Positions 25,410-34,166 of a stretch of DNA of 64,000 nt are shown piece after piece. This DNA comes from Streptomyces caatingaensis. GTDB taxonomy: Bacteria; Actinomycetota; Actinomycetes; Streptomycetales; Streptomycetaceae. A program made the translations under genes and the position numbers. A model generated the notes under the pieces. It was given only the letters and a program-made list of their open reading frames with translations, searched no databases and was not told where the DNA came from. The DNA lies in assembly GCF_001187435.1 (NCBI RefSeq), contig NZ_LFXA01000017.1, forward strand, positions 744,001 to 808,000, read 5' to 3'. The stretch's first letter is position 1. Each line of letters opens with the position of its first letter.

Positions 25410-25436
25410 TTGGCACTCCGCTTGACCGAGTGCTAA
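25410..25436. promoter_or_regulatory. CIRCE element 1 (HrcA operator)
   Basis: TTGGCACTC-N9-GAGTGCTAA, one mismatch in the left arm from the canonical form. It overlaps the -35 box of the groES promoter. Confidence 0.95.
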
Positions 25437-25450
25437 GCGCGTCATAGTCT
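25422..25450 (+). promoter_or_regulatory. groES-groEL1 promoter
   Basis: TTGACC (25422-25427), 17 bp, TAGTCT (25445-25450). The -35 box lies inside CIRCE 1 and the start point would fall at the edge of CIRCE 2, so HrcA binding should block transcription. Confidence 0.85.
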
Positions 25451-25458
25451 CGGCTCCG

Positions 25459-25485
25459 TTGGCACTCTCCACCGGTGAGTGCCAA
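25459..25485. promoter_or_regulatory. CIRCE element 2 (HrcA operator)
   Basis: TTGGCACTC-N9-GAGTGCCAA, perfectly symmetrical arms, spanning the predicted transcription start. Confidence 0.95.
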
Positions 25486-25585
25486 ACACAGCGACGGGCA
25501 GGTCCGGCACCCGCGACGACGGATCCACCTGGTCGCCACCTCAGACAGTTAACCCCGCGAGATCTCCGAAGGGGGAGGTCGGATC

Positions 25586-25894
25586 GTGACGACCGCCAGC
25601 TCCAAGGTTGCCATCAAGCCGCTCGAGGACCGCATCGTGGTCCAGCCGCTGGACGCCGAGCAGACCACGGCCTCTGGCCTGGTCATCCCGGACACCGCGA
25701 AGGAGAAGCCCCAGGAGGGCGCCGTCCTCGCCGTGGGCCCGGGCCGCTTCGAGAACGGCGAGCGCCTGCCGCTCGACGTCAAGGTCGGCGACGTCGTGCT
25801 CTACAGCAAGTACGGCGGCACCGAGGTGAAGTACAACGGCGACGAGTACCTCGTCCTCTCGGCCCGCGACGTCCTCGCGATCATCGAGAAGTAA
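25586..25894 (+). CDS. groES: Co-chaperonin GroES
   Basis: 10-kDa lid of the GroEL folding chamber. 102 aa. KPLEDRIVVQPLDAEQTTASGLVIPD contains the mobile loop; GAVLAVGPGR, VGDVVLYSKYGGTEVK and EYLVLSARDVLAI complete the family pattern. GTG start with GGGGGAGG upstream. Heat-shock control by HrcA is shown by the two CIRCE boxes. Confidence 0.97.
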   Translation: MTTASSKVAIKPLEDRIVVQPLDAEQTTASGLVIPDTAKEKPQEGAVLAVGPGRFENGERLPLDVKVGDVVLYSKYGGTEVKYNGDEYLVLSARDVLAIIEK

Positions 25895-25901
25895 TTCACC
25901 C

Positions 25902-25980
25902 CGAAGTCCCCGGACTTCGAAGCTTTTGAACTGCGCCCCGGGTGCCCGCGTCCACCAGCCGGGCGGCCGGGGCGCAGTTC
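25902..25980 (+). other. Two hairpins in the groES-groEL1 spacer
   Basis: A small stem (25902-25908 with 25913-25919) is followed by a 14-bp stem (25928-25941 with 25967-25980, 25-nt loop). Neither has a U-tract. They may partially terminate or stabilise/process the bicistronic mRNA (inference). Confidence 0.6.
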
Positions 25981-26028
25981 GTCCGAGAGACCCGGCGAAG
26001 CCGAGAGACACGGCGAAGGATTCCACCC

Positions 26029-27651
<1,623 letters not shown>

Positions 27652-27667
27652 GGCACGCGCTCGTCCA

Positions 27668-27704
27668 GGAGGCCCGGCACCCCGCCACGGGGTGCCGGGC
27701 CTCC
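27668..27704. terminator. Bidirectional terminator, groEL1 / SDR
   Basis: Perfect 16-bp stem (27668-27683 with 27689-27704), 5-nt loop, between convergent stops. Confidence 0.85.
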
Positions 27705-27711
27705 GGCGTTC

Positions 27712-28485
27712 TCAGTTCGGGCCGTACTTGCGGCCCGTCGTGGACGACACCCGCGACAGCGCCCCGCGCGGCACGAACTTCGACAGCCCCGTCAGCGCCT
27801 TGTACCGGGGGTCCGGGACCGACAGCGACTTGCCGCGCGCCAGGTCCTTGAGCGCCGCGTCCACCAGCCGGTCCGCGTCCAGCCACATCCAGCCCGGGAT
27901 GTTGTCCGTGCCCATCCCGGCCCGCTCGTGGAACTCGGTGCGGACGAAGCCGGGGCACAGCGCCATCAGCCGCACCCCGCTGCCCGCCAGGTCCCGCGCC
28001 GCCCCCTGGGTGAACTGCACGACCCACGCCTTGCTCGCGCCGTAGGTGCCGCGCGGCACGAAGGCGGCCACCGACGCCACGTTCACCACCCCGCCGCGCC
28101 GGCGCTCGCGCATCCCGCGGGTGGCGGCCATCGTCAGCCGCAGCACCGCCTCGCAGTGCACCTTCAGCATGGCCAGCTCGTCCTGGACGGTGACCTCCAG
28201 GAAGCGGCCCTTGTTGCCGAAGCCGGCGTTGTTGACCAGCAGATCGACCGGGTGCTTGCGGTCGGCGAGCCGGGACTCGACGGCGGCGATGCCCTCCTCC
28301 GTCGCGAGGTCCGCCCGCAGCACCTCGGCCTCCACCCGGTGCCGGTCGTGCAGTTCGGTCGCCTGCTCGCAGAGCCGCTTCTCGTCGCGGGCCACGAGCA
28401 CCAGGTCGTGACCCTCGGAGGCGAGCCGTCGCGCGAAGGCAGCGCCGATGCCGGCCGTCGCTCCCGTGATCAGTGCAGTCGTCAT
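27712..28485 (-). CDS. Short-chain dehydrogenase/reductase
   Basis: 257 aa classical SDR, NAD(P)H-dependent. Cofactor motif TGATAGIG (residues 7-14), LLVNNAGFGNKG, catalytic Ser in VNVASVAAF and YGASKAW (Tyr/Lys). The Arg after VLVAR favours NADP(H). Substrate unknown. A TAACGT box lies 6 nt before the ATG at 28485, so the transcript may be leaderless. Confidence 0.9.
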   Translation of the reverse strand: MTTALITGATAGIGAAFARRLASEGHDLVLVARDEKRLCEQATELHDRHRVEAEVLRADLATEEGIAAVESRLADRKHPVDLLVNNAGFGNKGRFLEVTVQDELAMLKVHCEAVLRLTMAATRGMRERRRGGVVNVASVAAFVPRGTYGASKAWVVQFTQGAARDLAGSGVRLMALCPGFVRTEFHERAGMGTDNIPGWMWLDADRLVDAALKDLARGKSLSVPDPRYKALTGLSKFVPRGALSRVSSTTGRKYGPN

Positions 28486-28491
28486 GGGGGA

Positions 28492-28497
28492 ACGTTA
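28492..28497 (-). promoter_or_regulatory. -10 box for probable leaderless SDR transcript
   Basis: On the minus strand TAACGT, then 6 nt, then ATG (28485). Confidence 0.5.
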
Positions 28498-28529
28498 GTG
28501 CCCGGCGGGCCCGCCCCGCGGCCCGGGCG

Positions 28530-28968
28530 TCAGCCGGACGCCCCGCCCGGCAGCGCGGCGGCGGCCGCAAACTCCTCGGCCTCGCGCCGGAGTTCGGGGT
28601 GCAGGCCGTCGCCCGCCGCCAGAACGCGGGGCAGCAGCGCCCGCTCCGTCGTCGACGCGCGGAAGGCGAAGGAGACCGACACCTCGTGGGCGGGACGGTG
28701 GACGACGGTGACGGGATCACCCGCACGGACCTCCCCCGGCGCGAGCACCCGCAGATACGCCCCCGGCGCCGCCTCCCGTGTGAACCGCCGCACCCAGCCT
28801 CCCCCAGCTCCGCCGGGGGGACCCCCGGCCCGGGGCGGCCACGGCGACCGGGCCCGGCGCGGGGCGCTTGTCGATGCCCGAGCCCAGCCCGGCGGCGAAG
28901 GCGGAGCCGGGGACGGAGCGGTCGGCGGCCGTCGTTTCCCGGCCGAGGTTCACGGAGGGGACGCGCAT
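28530..28968 (-). pseudogene. Decayed MOSC-domain protein gene
   Basis: The N-terminal piece (from ATG 28968: MRVPSVNLGRETTAADR ... GSGIDKRPAPGPVAVAAPG) and the C-terminal piece (WVRRFTREAAPGAYLRVLAPG ... GDPVTVVHRP, up to 28530) both match MOSC (molybdenum-cofactor sulfurase C-terminal-like) proteins. The central region, including the part expected to hold the conserved Cys, is missing and the two pieces are in different frames. The join falls at a C5/G6 palindromic repeat at about 28799-28829. The gene is almost certainly non-functional. Confidence 0.7.
28799..28829. repeat. Palindromic repeat at the MOSC deletion junction
   Basis: CTCCCCCAGCTCCGCCGGGG followed by GGACCCCC. It resembles a small palindromic repeat I recall as common in Streptomyces intergenic DNA. 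Confidence 0.5.
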
Positions 28969-29036
28969 CGCACGGGCGTAGGCGGAGGTGGCTCAAAGCG
29001 TCGAGGTGTTTGTTCCGGGCGCCCCCAAGCGGGGCT

Positions 29037-29042
29037 TATGCT
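29037..29042 (+). promoter_or_regulatory. -10 box for probable leaderless lysR transcript
   Basis: TATGCT, then 6 nt, then ATG 29049. A GAAGG just before the ATG is too close to act as a ribosome-binding site. Confidence 0.5.
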
Positions 29043-29048
29043 CGAAGG

Positions 29049-29939
29049 ATGATCGAGGCTCGTCATCTGAGGGTGCTGCGCGCGGTCGCCGGCACCGGCT
29101 CGTTCTCGGCCGCGGCCCGCGAGCTGGGCTGCACCCAGCCCGCCGTCAGCCAGCAGATGAAGGCCCTGGAGCAGTCCACCGGGACCCCCCTGCTGATCCG
29201 CGCCGGCCGCGAGATGCGGCTCACCGAGGCCGGCCAGGCCCTCGTCCGGCACGCCGCCGGGATCCTCGCCGGGCTCACCGCCGCCGAGGAGGAGATCGCC
29301 GCCATCGCCGGGCTGCGCGCGGGCCGGGTGCGGCTGGTCTCGTTCTCCAGCGGCAGCTCCATGCTGGTGCCCACCGCCCTCGCCGAGATGCGGGCCGCCC
29401 ACCCCGGCACCCTGGTCTCCCTCGTCGAGGCCGAACCCCCGCGCTCGGTCGAGATGCTGCGGGCCGGCGACGTCGACATCGCGCTCGCCTTCCGCTACAC
29501 CGAGGCGGGCGCCGAGTGGGACGACCTGGTCGTCCGCCCGCTGCTGACCGACCGGCTGGTGGGGGTCGTGCCCGAGGGGCACCCGCTGGCGGACGCGGAG
29601 CGGGTGGCCATAGCGGAGTTCGCCGACGAGCCGTGGATCGCGGGCTGCCCGCGCTGCCGCCGGCACCTGGTGGAGGTCTGCGAGAACGCCGGGTTCACAC
29701 CCCGGATCGACTTCGCGACCGACGACTACCCGGCCGTCTTCGGCCTGGTGGGGGCCGGGCTCGGGGTCGCGGTGATGCCGGAGCTGGCGGTGGAGTCCGT
29801 CCGGCACAAGGGCTCGCGGACCGTCCCCGTCGAGCCCGTGGTGGAGCGGAAGATCGTGGCCCTCACCCTGCCCGACCTGGCGCGCGTGCCCGCCGTGGCG
29901 CGCATGCTCGACCACCTGACGGCCGCCGCGCGCCGCTGA
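29049..29939 (+). CDS. LysR-family transcriptional regulator
   Basis: 296 aa. N-terminal winged HTH (LRVLRAVAGTGSFSAAAREL, CTQPAVSQQMKALEQ, LLIRAGREMRLTEAG), linker helix to about residue 85, then a periplasmic-binding-like effector domain (VRLVSFSSGSSMLVPTALAE, VGVVPEGHPLAD, GLVGAGLGVAVMPELAV). LysR proteins usually control a divergent gene; here that neighbour is the MOSC pseudogene, so its original target may be lost, or the SDR may be the target. Confidence 0.92.
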   Translation: MIEARHLRVLRAVAGTGSFSAAARELGCTQPAVSQQMKALEQSTGTPLLIRAGREMRLTEAGQALVRHAAGILAGLTAAEEEIAAIAGLRAGRVRLVSFSSGSSMLVPTALAEMRAAHPGTLVSLVEAEPPRSVEMLRAGDVDIALAFRYTEAGAEWDDLVVRPLLTDRLVGVVPEGHPLADAERVAIAEFADEPWIAGCPRCRRHLVEVCENAGFTPRIDFATDDYPAVFGLVGAGLGVAVMPELAVESVRHKGSRTVPVEPVVERKIVALTLPDLARVPAVARMLDHLTAAARR

Positions 29940-29961
29940 GGAGGAGGCCCCCCGCCGCCGC

Positions 29962-30279
29962 TCAGGCGCTCATCGGGCTGCCCGACGCGGTGATGGAGCG
30001 GTGCCGGGCGCGTCCCATCAGCTCCTCGCGCTCGTCCTCGGTCAGTCCGCCCCACACGCCGTACGGCTCCCGTACCGCCAGCGCGTGCGCCGCGCACTCC
30101 GCGCGGACCGGGCAGCGCATGCACACTTCCTTGGCCGAGGTCTCGCGTGCGCTGCGGGCCGCGCCCCGCTCGCCCTCGGGGTGGAAGAAGAGCGAGCTGT
30201 CGACCCCGCGGCAGGCGGCGAGCAGCTGCCAGTCCCACAGGTCGGCGTTGGGGCCGGGGAGCCGGGAGAAATCTGCCAT
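29962..30279 (-). CDS. whiD: WhiB-family iron-sulfur regulator WhiD
   Basis: 105 aa. Four cluster-ligand cysteines: Cys23, then CxxC at 53/56 and Cys62 (EVCMRCPVRAEC), followed by the GVWGG turn (74-78) and a basic C-terminus. WblA/WhiB-type proteins bind a 4Fe-4S cluster and partner with the principal sigma factor. The sequence and its position between groEL1 and bldM fit WhiD, needed for sporulation-septum placement and spore maturation. The ATG at 30279 has GAGGGGA upstream. It is divergent from bldM across about 395 bp. Confidence 0.88.
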   Translation of the reverse strand: MADFSRLPGPNADLWDWQLLAACRGVDSSLFFHPEGERGAARSARETSAKEVCMRCPVRAECAAHALAVREPYGVWGGLTEDEREELMGRARHRSITASGSPMSA

Positions 30280-30674
30280 AGCTAGTCGTCCCCTCGATGT
30301 GCATCGATGCGAACTGAGCAGATGAAAATATGACTCATTGCGAATCTAGCCACACTTGCCACTGAATGGGAAGAAAAACGACTCCAAGCGGGCAAATGGG
30401 GCACGACTCGAACGATCTGGCGAGCGCCCCCTGTGCGCCCTGCTCCGTGTCCGCGCCCTCACGTAGAGTGCCGAACAGGGCCGACCGAGCCCGTAACTCT
30501 TTCGGGTGACCGTCGTTGAGAGTGCCGGAGGCGGTTGGCGAGCGCGGCGGCCGGGCAGGTGTCCGGATCGGTCCGCGGCGGTCTGCCCGAGCAGGTGTCT
30601 CGCCCATCGCACAGGTGACGACCAGTACCAGCCTGGAGGCTCAAGGTGACGCGCATCAGCTGCGGAGGGCGGCC
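30280..30674. promoter_or_regulatory. whiD-bldM divergent regulatory region
   Basis: 395 bp without a gene. The whiD-proximal part (about 30290-30420) is notably AT-rich for this genome, with CATATT and TAGATT -10-like words on the minus strand. The bldM-proximal part holds a sigma-BldN promoter. Several developmental promoters are expected here. Confidence 0.6.
30492..30519 (+). promoter_or_regulatory. Sigma-BldN-type promoter of bldM
   Basis: CGTAAC (30492-30497), 16 bp, CGTTGA (30514-30519): an exact match to the CGTAAC-N16-CGTTGA form I recall for BldN-dependent promoters. It lies 155 bp before bldM, a known BldN target in Streptomyces. Confidence 0.82.
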
Positions 30675-31286
30675 ATGACATCCGTCCTCGTCTGCGACGA
30701 CTCCCCGCTTGCCCGAGAGGCGCTCCGTCGTGCGGTGGCGACCGTGCCCGGCGTCGAGCGCGTGACGACGGCTGCCAACGGCGAGGAAGTCCTCCGCCGC
30801 TGGGGCGCCGATCGTTCGGATCTCATTCTCATGGACGTCCGCATGCCCGGCCTGGGCGGGGTCGAGACCGTCCGCCGGCTGCTGTCCGCCGACCCCGGCG
30901 CCCGCATCATCATGCTCACGGTCGCGGAGGACCTGGACGGCGTCGCGCTCGCCGTGGCCGCCGGGGCGCGCGGCTATCTGCACAAGGACGCCTCGCGCGC
31001 CGAGCTGCGGGCGACCGTGACCCAGGCGCTGGCCGACCCGACCTGGCGGCTCGCCCCGCGCCGGCTGCGCTCGGCCGAGATGGGCGCGGCCCCCACGCTC
31101 ACCGCGCGGGAGATCCAGGTCCTGGAGGGCATGAGCCACGGGCGGTCCAACGCCGAGATCGGCCGCGAGCTCTTCCTCTCCGAGGACACGGTCAAGACCC
31201 ACGCCCGGCGGCTCTTCAAGAAGCTGGGCGCCTCCGACCGCGCGCACGCCGTGGCGCTCGGCTTCCGCTGGGGCCTCGTCCGCTAG
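30675..31286 (+). CDS. bldM: Atypical response regulator BldM
   Basis: 203 aa. Receiver domain (1-120) with acidic pocket CDDS and Asp54 in LILMDVRMPG, and LTVAEDLDG, AGARGYLHKD. NarL/LuxR HTH (about 140-203): LTAREIQVLEGMSHGRSNAEIGRE, LSEDTVKTHARRLFKKLGA. BldM activates aerial hyphae and sporulation genes as a homodimer or with WhiI, and the family acts independently of phosphorylation. ATG with GGAGGG upstream. Next to whiD and a sigma factor as in the conserved developmental locus. Confidence 0.93.
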   Translation: MTSVLVCDDSPLAREALRRAVATVPGVERVTTAANGEEVLRRWGADRSDLILMDVRMPGLGGVETVRRLLSADPGARIIMLTVAEDLDGVALAVAAGARGYLHKDASRAELRATVTQALADPTWRLAPRRLRSAEMGAAPTLTAREIQVLEGMSHGRSNAEIGRELFLSEDTVKTHARRLFKKLGASDRAHAVALGFRWGLVR

Positions 31287-31660
31287 GGCGGGTGCGCGGC
31301 GCGCCGCGGCGGCGGTGTGCGGCCGCCCGGGCAGTCCCCCCGCGCCGCTCCGGCGTGGGGGCGGGGGTGCCACCGCGGCCCCGCGGTGCCGACGCCCGGC
31401 GCCGAAACCCCGACGGATGCCGCATCCTTGAGGTGTGACTCCTCCCCGGCAGAGGCCGACCCTTCTCGCTCGGCCAGAAGAGACCTCATGACGGACAGGC
31501 ACCGCCCGTCGCCGTACGGCCTCGCGTCGCACGGCACGGGCTCAAGCTATCGGCGGAGTCGTGGGCGCGGGGCGGGTATACCCGGAAGGGGGCGACGCGA
31601 GACGTGAGTGCGAGGACACCGACGCGTAACGGTTCGACGCACAACTATGAAGGCGGTGCC
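31287..31660. other. Spacer between bldM and sigma factor gene
   Basis: 374 bp without a convincing gene. A compact GC hairpin (31371-31377 with 31382-31388) may terminate bldM. A perfect 12-bp palindrome CGGGTATACCCG (31573-31584) sits about 77 bp before the sigma gene and could be an operator or contain its -10. Confidence 0.5.
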
Positions 31661-32296
31661 GTGGATCGTCGGACACCGAGGCACCATGGACCGATGCGTG
31701 ACGACGAGACACCGGCGCCCCCCGTGGCCGCCGGCCCCGGGGAGATCGGCGCTCTCGTCGCCCGCGCCGTGGAGGGCGACCGGCGCGCCACCCACGATCT
31801 GCTCGCCCTGGTCCACCCGCTGGCCCTGCGCTACTGCCGCACCCGGCTCTCGCGACTGCCGGGCGACGCACGGCACTTCGTGGACGACCTCGCCCAGGAG
31901 GTCTGCCTCGCGGTGCTCTGCGCGCTGCCCCGCTACCGCGACACCGGGCGGCCCTTCGAGGCGTTCGTCGTGGCCATCGCCGCGCACAAGGTCGCCGATC
32001 TCCAGCGGGCCGCCATGCGGCACCCGGGCAGCACCGCCGTGCCCTCCGACGAGATGCCGGAGCAGCCCGACGACTCGCTCGGGCCCGAGGAGCGGGCGCT
32101 GCTCAGCAGTGACGCGGAGTGGGCCAAGAAGCTCCTCGCCAACCTCCCGGAGAACCAGCGCGAACTGGTGCTGCTCCGGGTCGCCGTGGGGCTGACCGCC
32201 GAGGAGACCGGGCAGATGCTGGGGATGTCGCCGGGGGCGGTGCGGGTCGCCCAGCACCGGGCGCTGAGCCGGCTCAGGGCACTCGCCGAACAGTGA
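31661..32296 (+). CDS. RNA polymerase sigma factor, SigD/ECF-like
   Basis: 211 aa from GTG 31661 (GAAGGCGG, 7 bp spacing). An ATG at 31694 (MRDDETPAP) is the alternative and may be the conserved start. Region 2: ALVARAVEGDRRATHDLLAL, FVDDLAQEVCLAVLCALPRYRDTGRPFEAFVVAIAAHKVADLQR. Region 4: LPENQRELVLLRVAVGLTAEETGQMLGMSPGAVRVAQHRALSRLR. It resembles the SigD-type factor found beside guaB in mycobacteria and streptomycetes. No anti-sigma gene is adjacent. Confidence 0.88.
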   Translation: MDRRTPRHHGPMRDDETPAPPVAAGPGEIGALVARAVEGDRRATHDLLALVHPLALRYCRTRLSRLPGDARHFVDDLAQEVCLAVLCALPRYRDTGRPFEAFVVAIAAHKVADLQRAAMRHPGSTAVPSDEMPEQPDDSLGPEERALLSSDAEWAKKLLANLPENQRELVLLRVAVGLTAEETGQMLGMSPGAVRVAQHRALSRLRALAEQ

Positions 32297-32474
32297 TCCA
32301 CGGCCTCTTGGTGGGAACCTCCAAGTGACGCGGGACTCACCGGTCGTGGAATGGGACACCCGCGGCGGCCGTTAGCATGGGAGTCCTCTCTGAGGCAAGG
32401 GGGTTCCGGGGCCCGCGGCGGACGCCGCCGGTGGTGAACGGGCCCGGCAGATCTTGAGTATTTGGGAAGGTGTC

Positions 32475-33977
32475 ATGACTGACCACGCCGACGGAATGCC
32501 CGCGAAGTTCGCGATGCTCGGTCTGACCTACGACGACGTCCTGCTGCTGCCGGGCGCTTCGGAGGTACTGCCGAACGCGGTCGACACCTCCTCCCGTGTC
32601 TCGCGCAACGTCCGGGTGAACATCCCGCTGCTGTCCGCCGCCATGGACAAGGTCACCGAGGCGCGGATGGCCATCGCCATGGCCCGCCAGGGCGGCGCGG
32701 GCGTCCTGCACCGCAACCTGTCGATCGAGGACCAGGCCAACCAGGTCGACCTCGTCAAGCGCTCCGAGTCGGGCATGGTCTCCGACCCGATCACCGTCCG
32801 TCCCGACGCCACCCTCGCCGAGGCGGACGCGCTGTGCGCCCGCTTCCGCATCAGCGGCGTGCCGGTGACCGACCCCGCGGGCAAGCTGCTGGGCATCGTC
32901 ACCAACCGCGACATGGCCTTCGAGAGCGACCGTTCGCGTTCGGTGCGCGAGGTCATGACGCCGATGCCGCTGGTCACCGGCAAGGTGGGCATCTCCGGCG
33001 AGGACGCCATGGAGCTGCTGCGCCGCCACAAGATCGAGAAGCTGCCGCTGGTGGACGACGCCGGCGTCCTCAAGGGCCTCATCACCGTCAAGGACTTCGT
33101 CAAGGCCGAGCAGTACCCGAACGCGGCCAAGGACGCGGACGGCCGGCTCATCGTCGGCGCGGCGGTCGGCGTCGGCGCCGAGGCGTACGAGCGGGCGCAG
33201 GCGCTGGTCGAGGCCGGGGCGGACTTCCTCGTCGTGGACAGCGCCCACGGGCACAGCCGCGGCATCCTCGACATGATCGCCAAGATCAAGTCCAACATCG
33301 ACGTGGACGTGGTGGGCGGCAACGTCGCCACGCGGGACGGGGCCCAGGCCCTGATCGACGCCGGCGTGGACGGCGTCAAGGTCGGCGTGGGCCCGGGCTC
33401 GATCTGCACCACGCGAGTGGTCGCCGGCATCGGCGTCCCGCAGGTCACCGCCATCTACGAGGCGGCGCAGGCGTGCCACGCGGCGGGCGTGCCGCTGATC
33501 GGCGACGGCGGGCTGCAGTTCTCGGGCGACATCGCCAAGGCGATCGCGGCGGGTGCCGACACGGTGATGCTGGGCTCGCTGCTGGCGGGCTGCGAGGAGT
33601 CGCCGGGCGAGATGGTCTTCATCAACGGCAAGCAGTTCAAGTCGTACCGGGGGATGGGGTCGCTGGGCGCGATGCAGTCCCGCGGGCAGGCGCGGTCCTT
33701 CTCCAAGGACCGCTACTTCCAGGACAACGTCCTCTCCGAGGACAAGCTCGTGCCGGAGGGCATCGAGGGCCAGGTGCCCTACCGCGGGCCGCTGGCCTCG
33801 GTGGCCCACCAGCTCGTCGGCGGCCTGCGGGCGTCCATGGGCTATGTCGGATCGGCCAACGTCCAGGAGCTCAAGGACAAGGGGACGTTCGTGCGGATCA
33901 CGGCGGCGGGGCTGAAGGAGAGCCACCCGCACGACATCCAGATGACGGTCGAGGCGCCGAACTACAGCGGGCGCTGA
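32475..33977 (+). CDS. guaB: Inosine-5'-monophosphate dehydrogenase
   Basis: Oxidises IMP to XMP with NAD+, the committed step of guanine nucleotide synthesis. 500 aa. N-terminal LTYDDVLLLPGAS, a tandem CBS pair (about residues 100-220; VTDPAGKLLGIVTNRDM, PLVDDAGVLKGLITVKD), NAD site, and catalytic Cys311 in GPGSICTTR; flap region SRGQARSFSKDRYF. The ATG at 32475 has GGGAAGG upstream. Followed by guaB3. Confidence 0.96.
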   Translation: MTDHADGMPAKFAMLGLTYDDVLLLPGASEVLPNAVDTSSRVSRNVRVNIPLLSAAMDKVTEARMAIAMARQGGAGVLHRNLSIEDQANQVDLVKRSESGMVSDPITVRPDATLAEADALCARFRISGVPVTDPAGKLLGIVTNRDMAFESDRSRSVREVMTPMPLVTGKVGISGEDAMELLRRHKIEKLPLVDDAGVLKGLITVKDFVKAEQYPNAAKDADGRLIVGAAVGVGAEAYERAQALVEAGADFLVVDSAHGHSRGILDMIAKIKSNIDVDVVGGNVATRDGAQALIDAGVDGVKVGVGPGSICTTRVVAGIGVPQVTAIYEAAQACHAAGVPLIGDGGLQFSGDIAKAIAAGADTVMLGSLLAGCEESPGEMVFINGKQFKSYRGMGSLGAMQSRGQARSFSKDRYFQDNVLSEDKLVPEGIEGQVPYRGPLASVAHQLVGGLRASMGYVGSANVQELKDKGTFVRITAAGLKESHPHDIQMTVEAPNYSGR

Positions 33978-34010
33978 GCCGCGCCGGGCCGGCCGGGGCG
34001 GGGGCTCCTC

Positions 34011-34043
34011 CCCCGCCCGCCTTTTCGCCGTTTCCTCCGGGGC
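34011..34043 (+). repeat. Dispersed 3'-end element, copy C
   Basis: CCCCGCCCGCCTTTTCGCCG and following TTTCC-GGGG, 34 bp after the guaB stop and in the same orientation. Confidence 0.65.
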
Positions 34044-34166
34044 CGGGCCCCGGGCCCGCGCGGTCCGCGCCCCGGCCGCCGGTCCGCGTACGGCGGACGG
34101 CGGGGACGTCCCGCGTCGCGTCGGTGATACTGGAGTGCGGCAGACGTAGAAGGAAAGGCCACAAAC

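Noticed and set aside
31624..31629. CGTAAC as a second sigma-BldN -35 before the sigma gene
   Set aside because: No CGTTGA-like -10 at 15-17 bp downstream.
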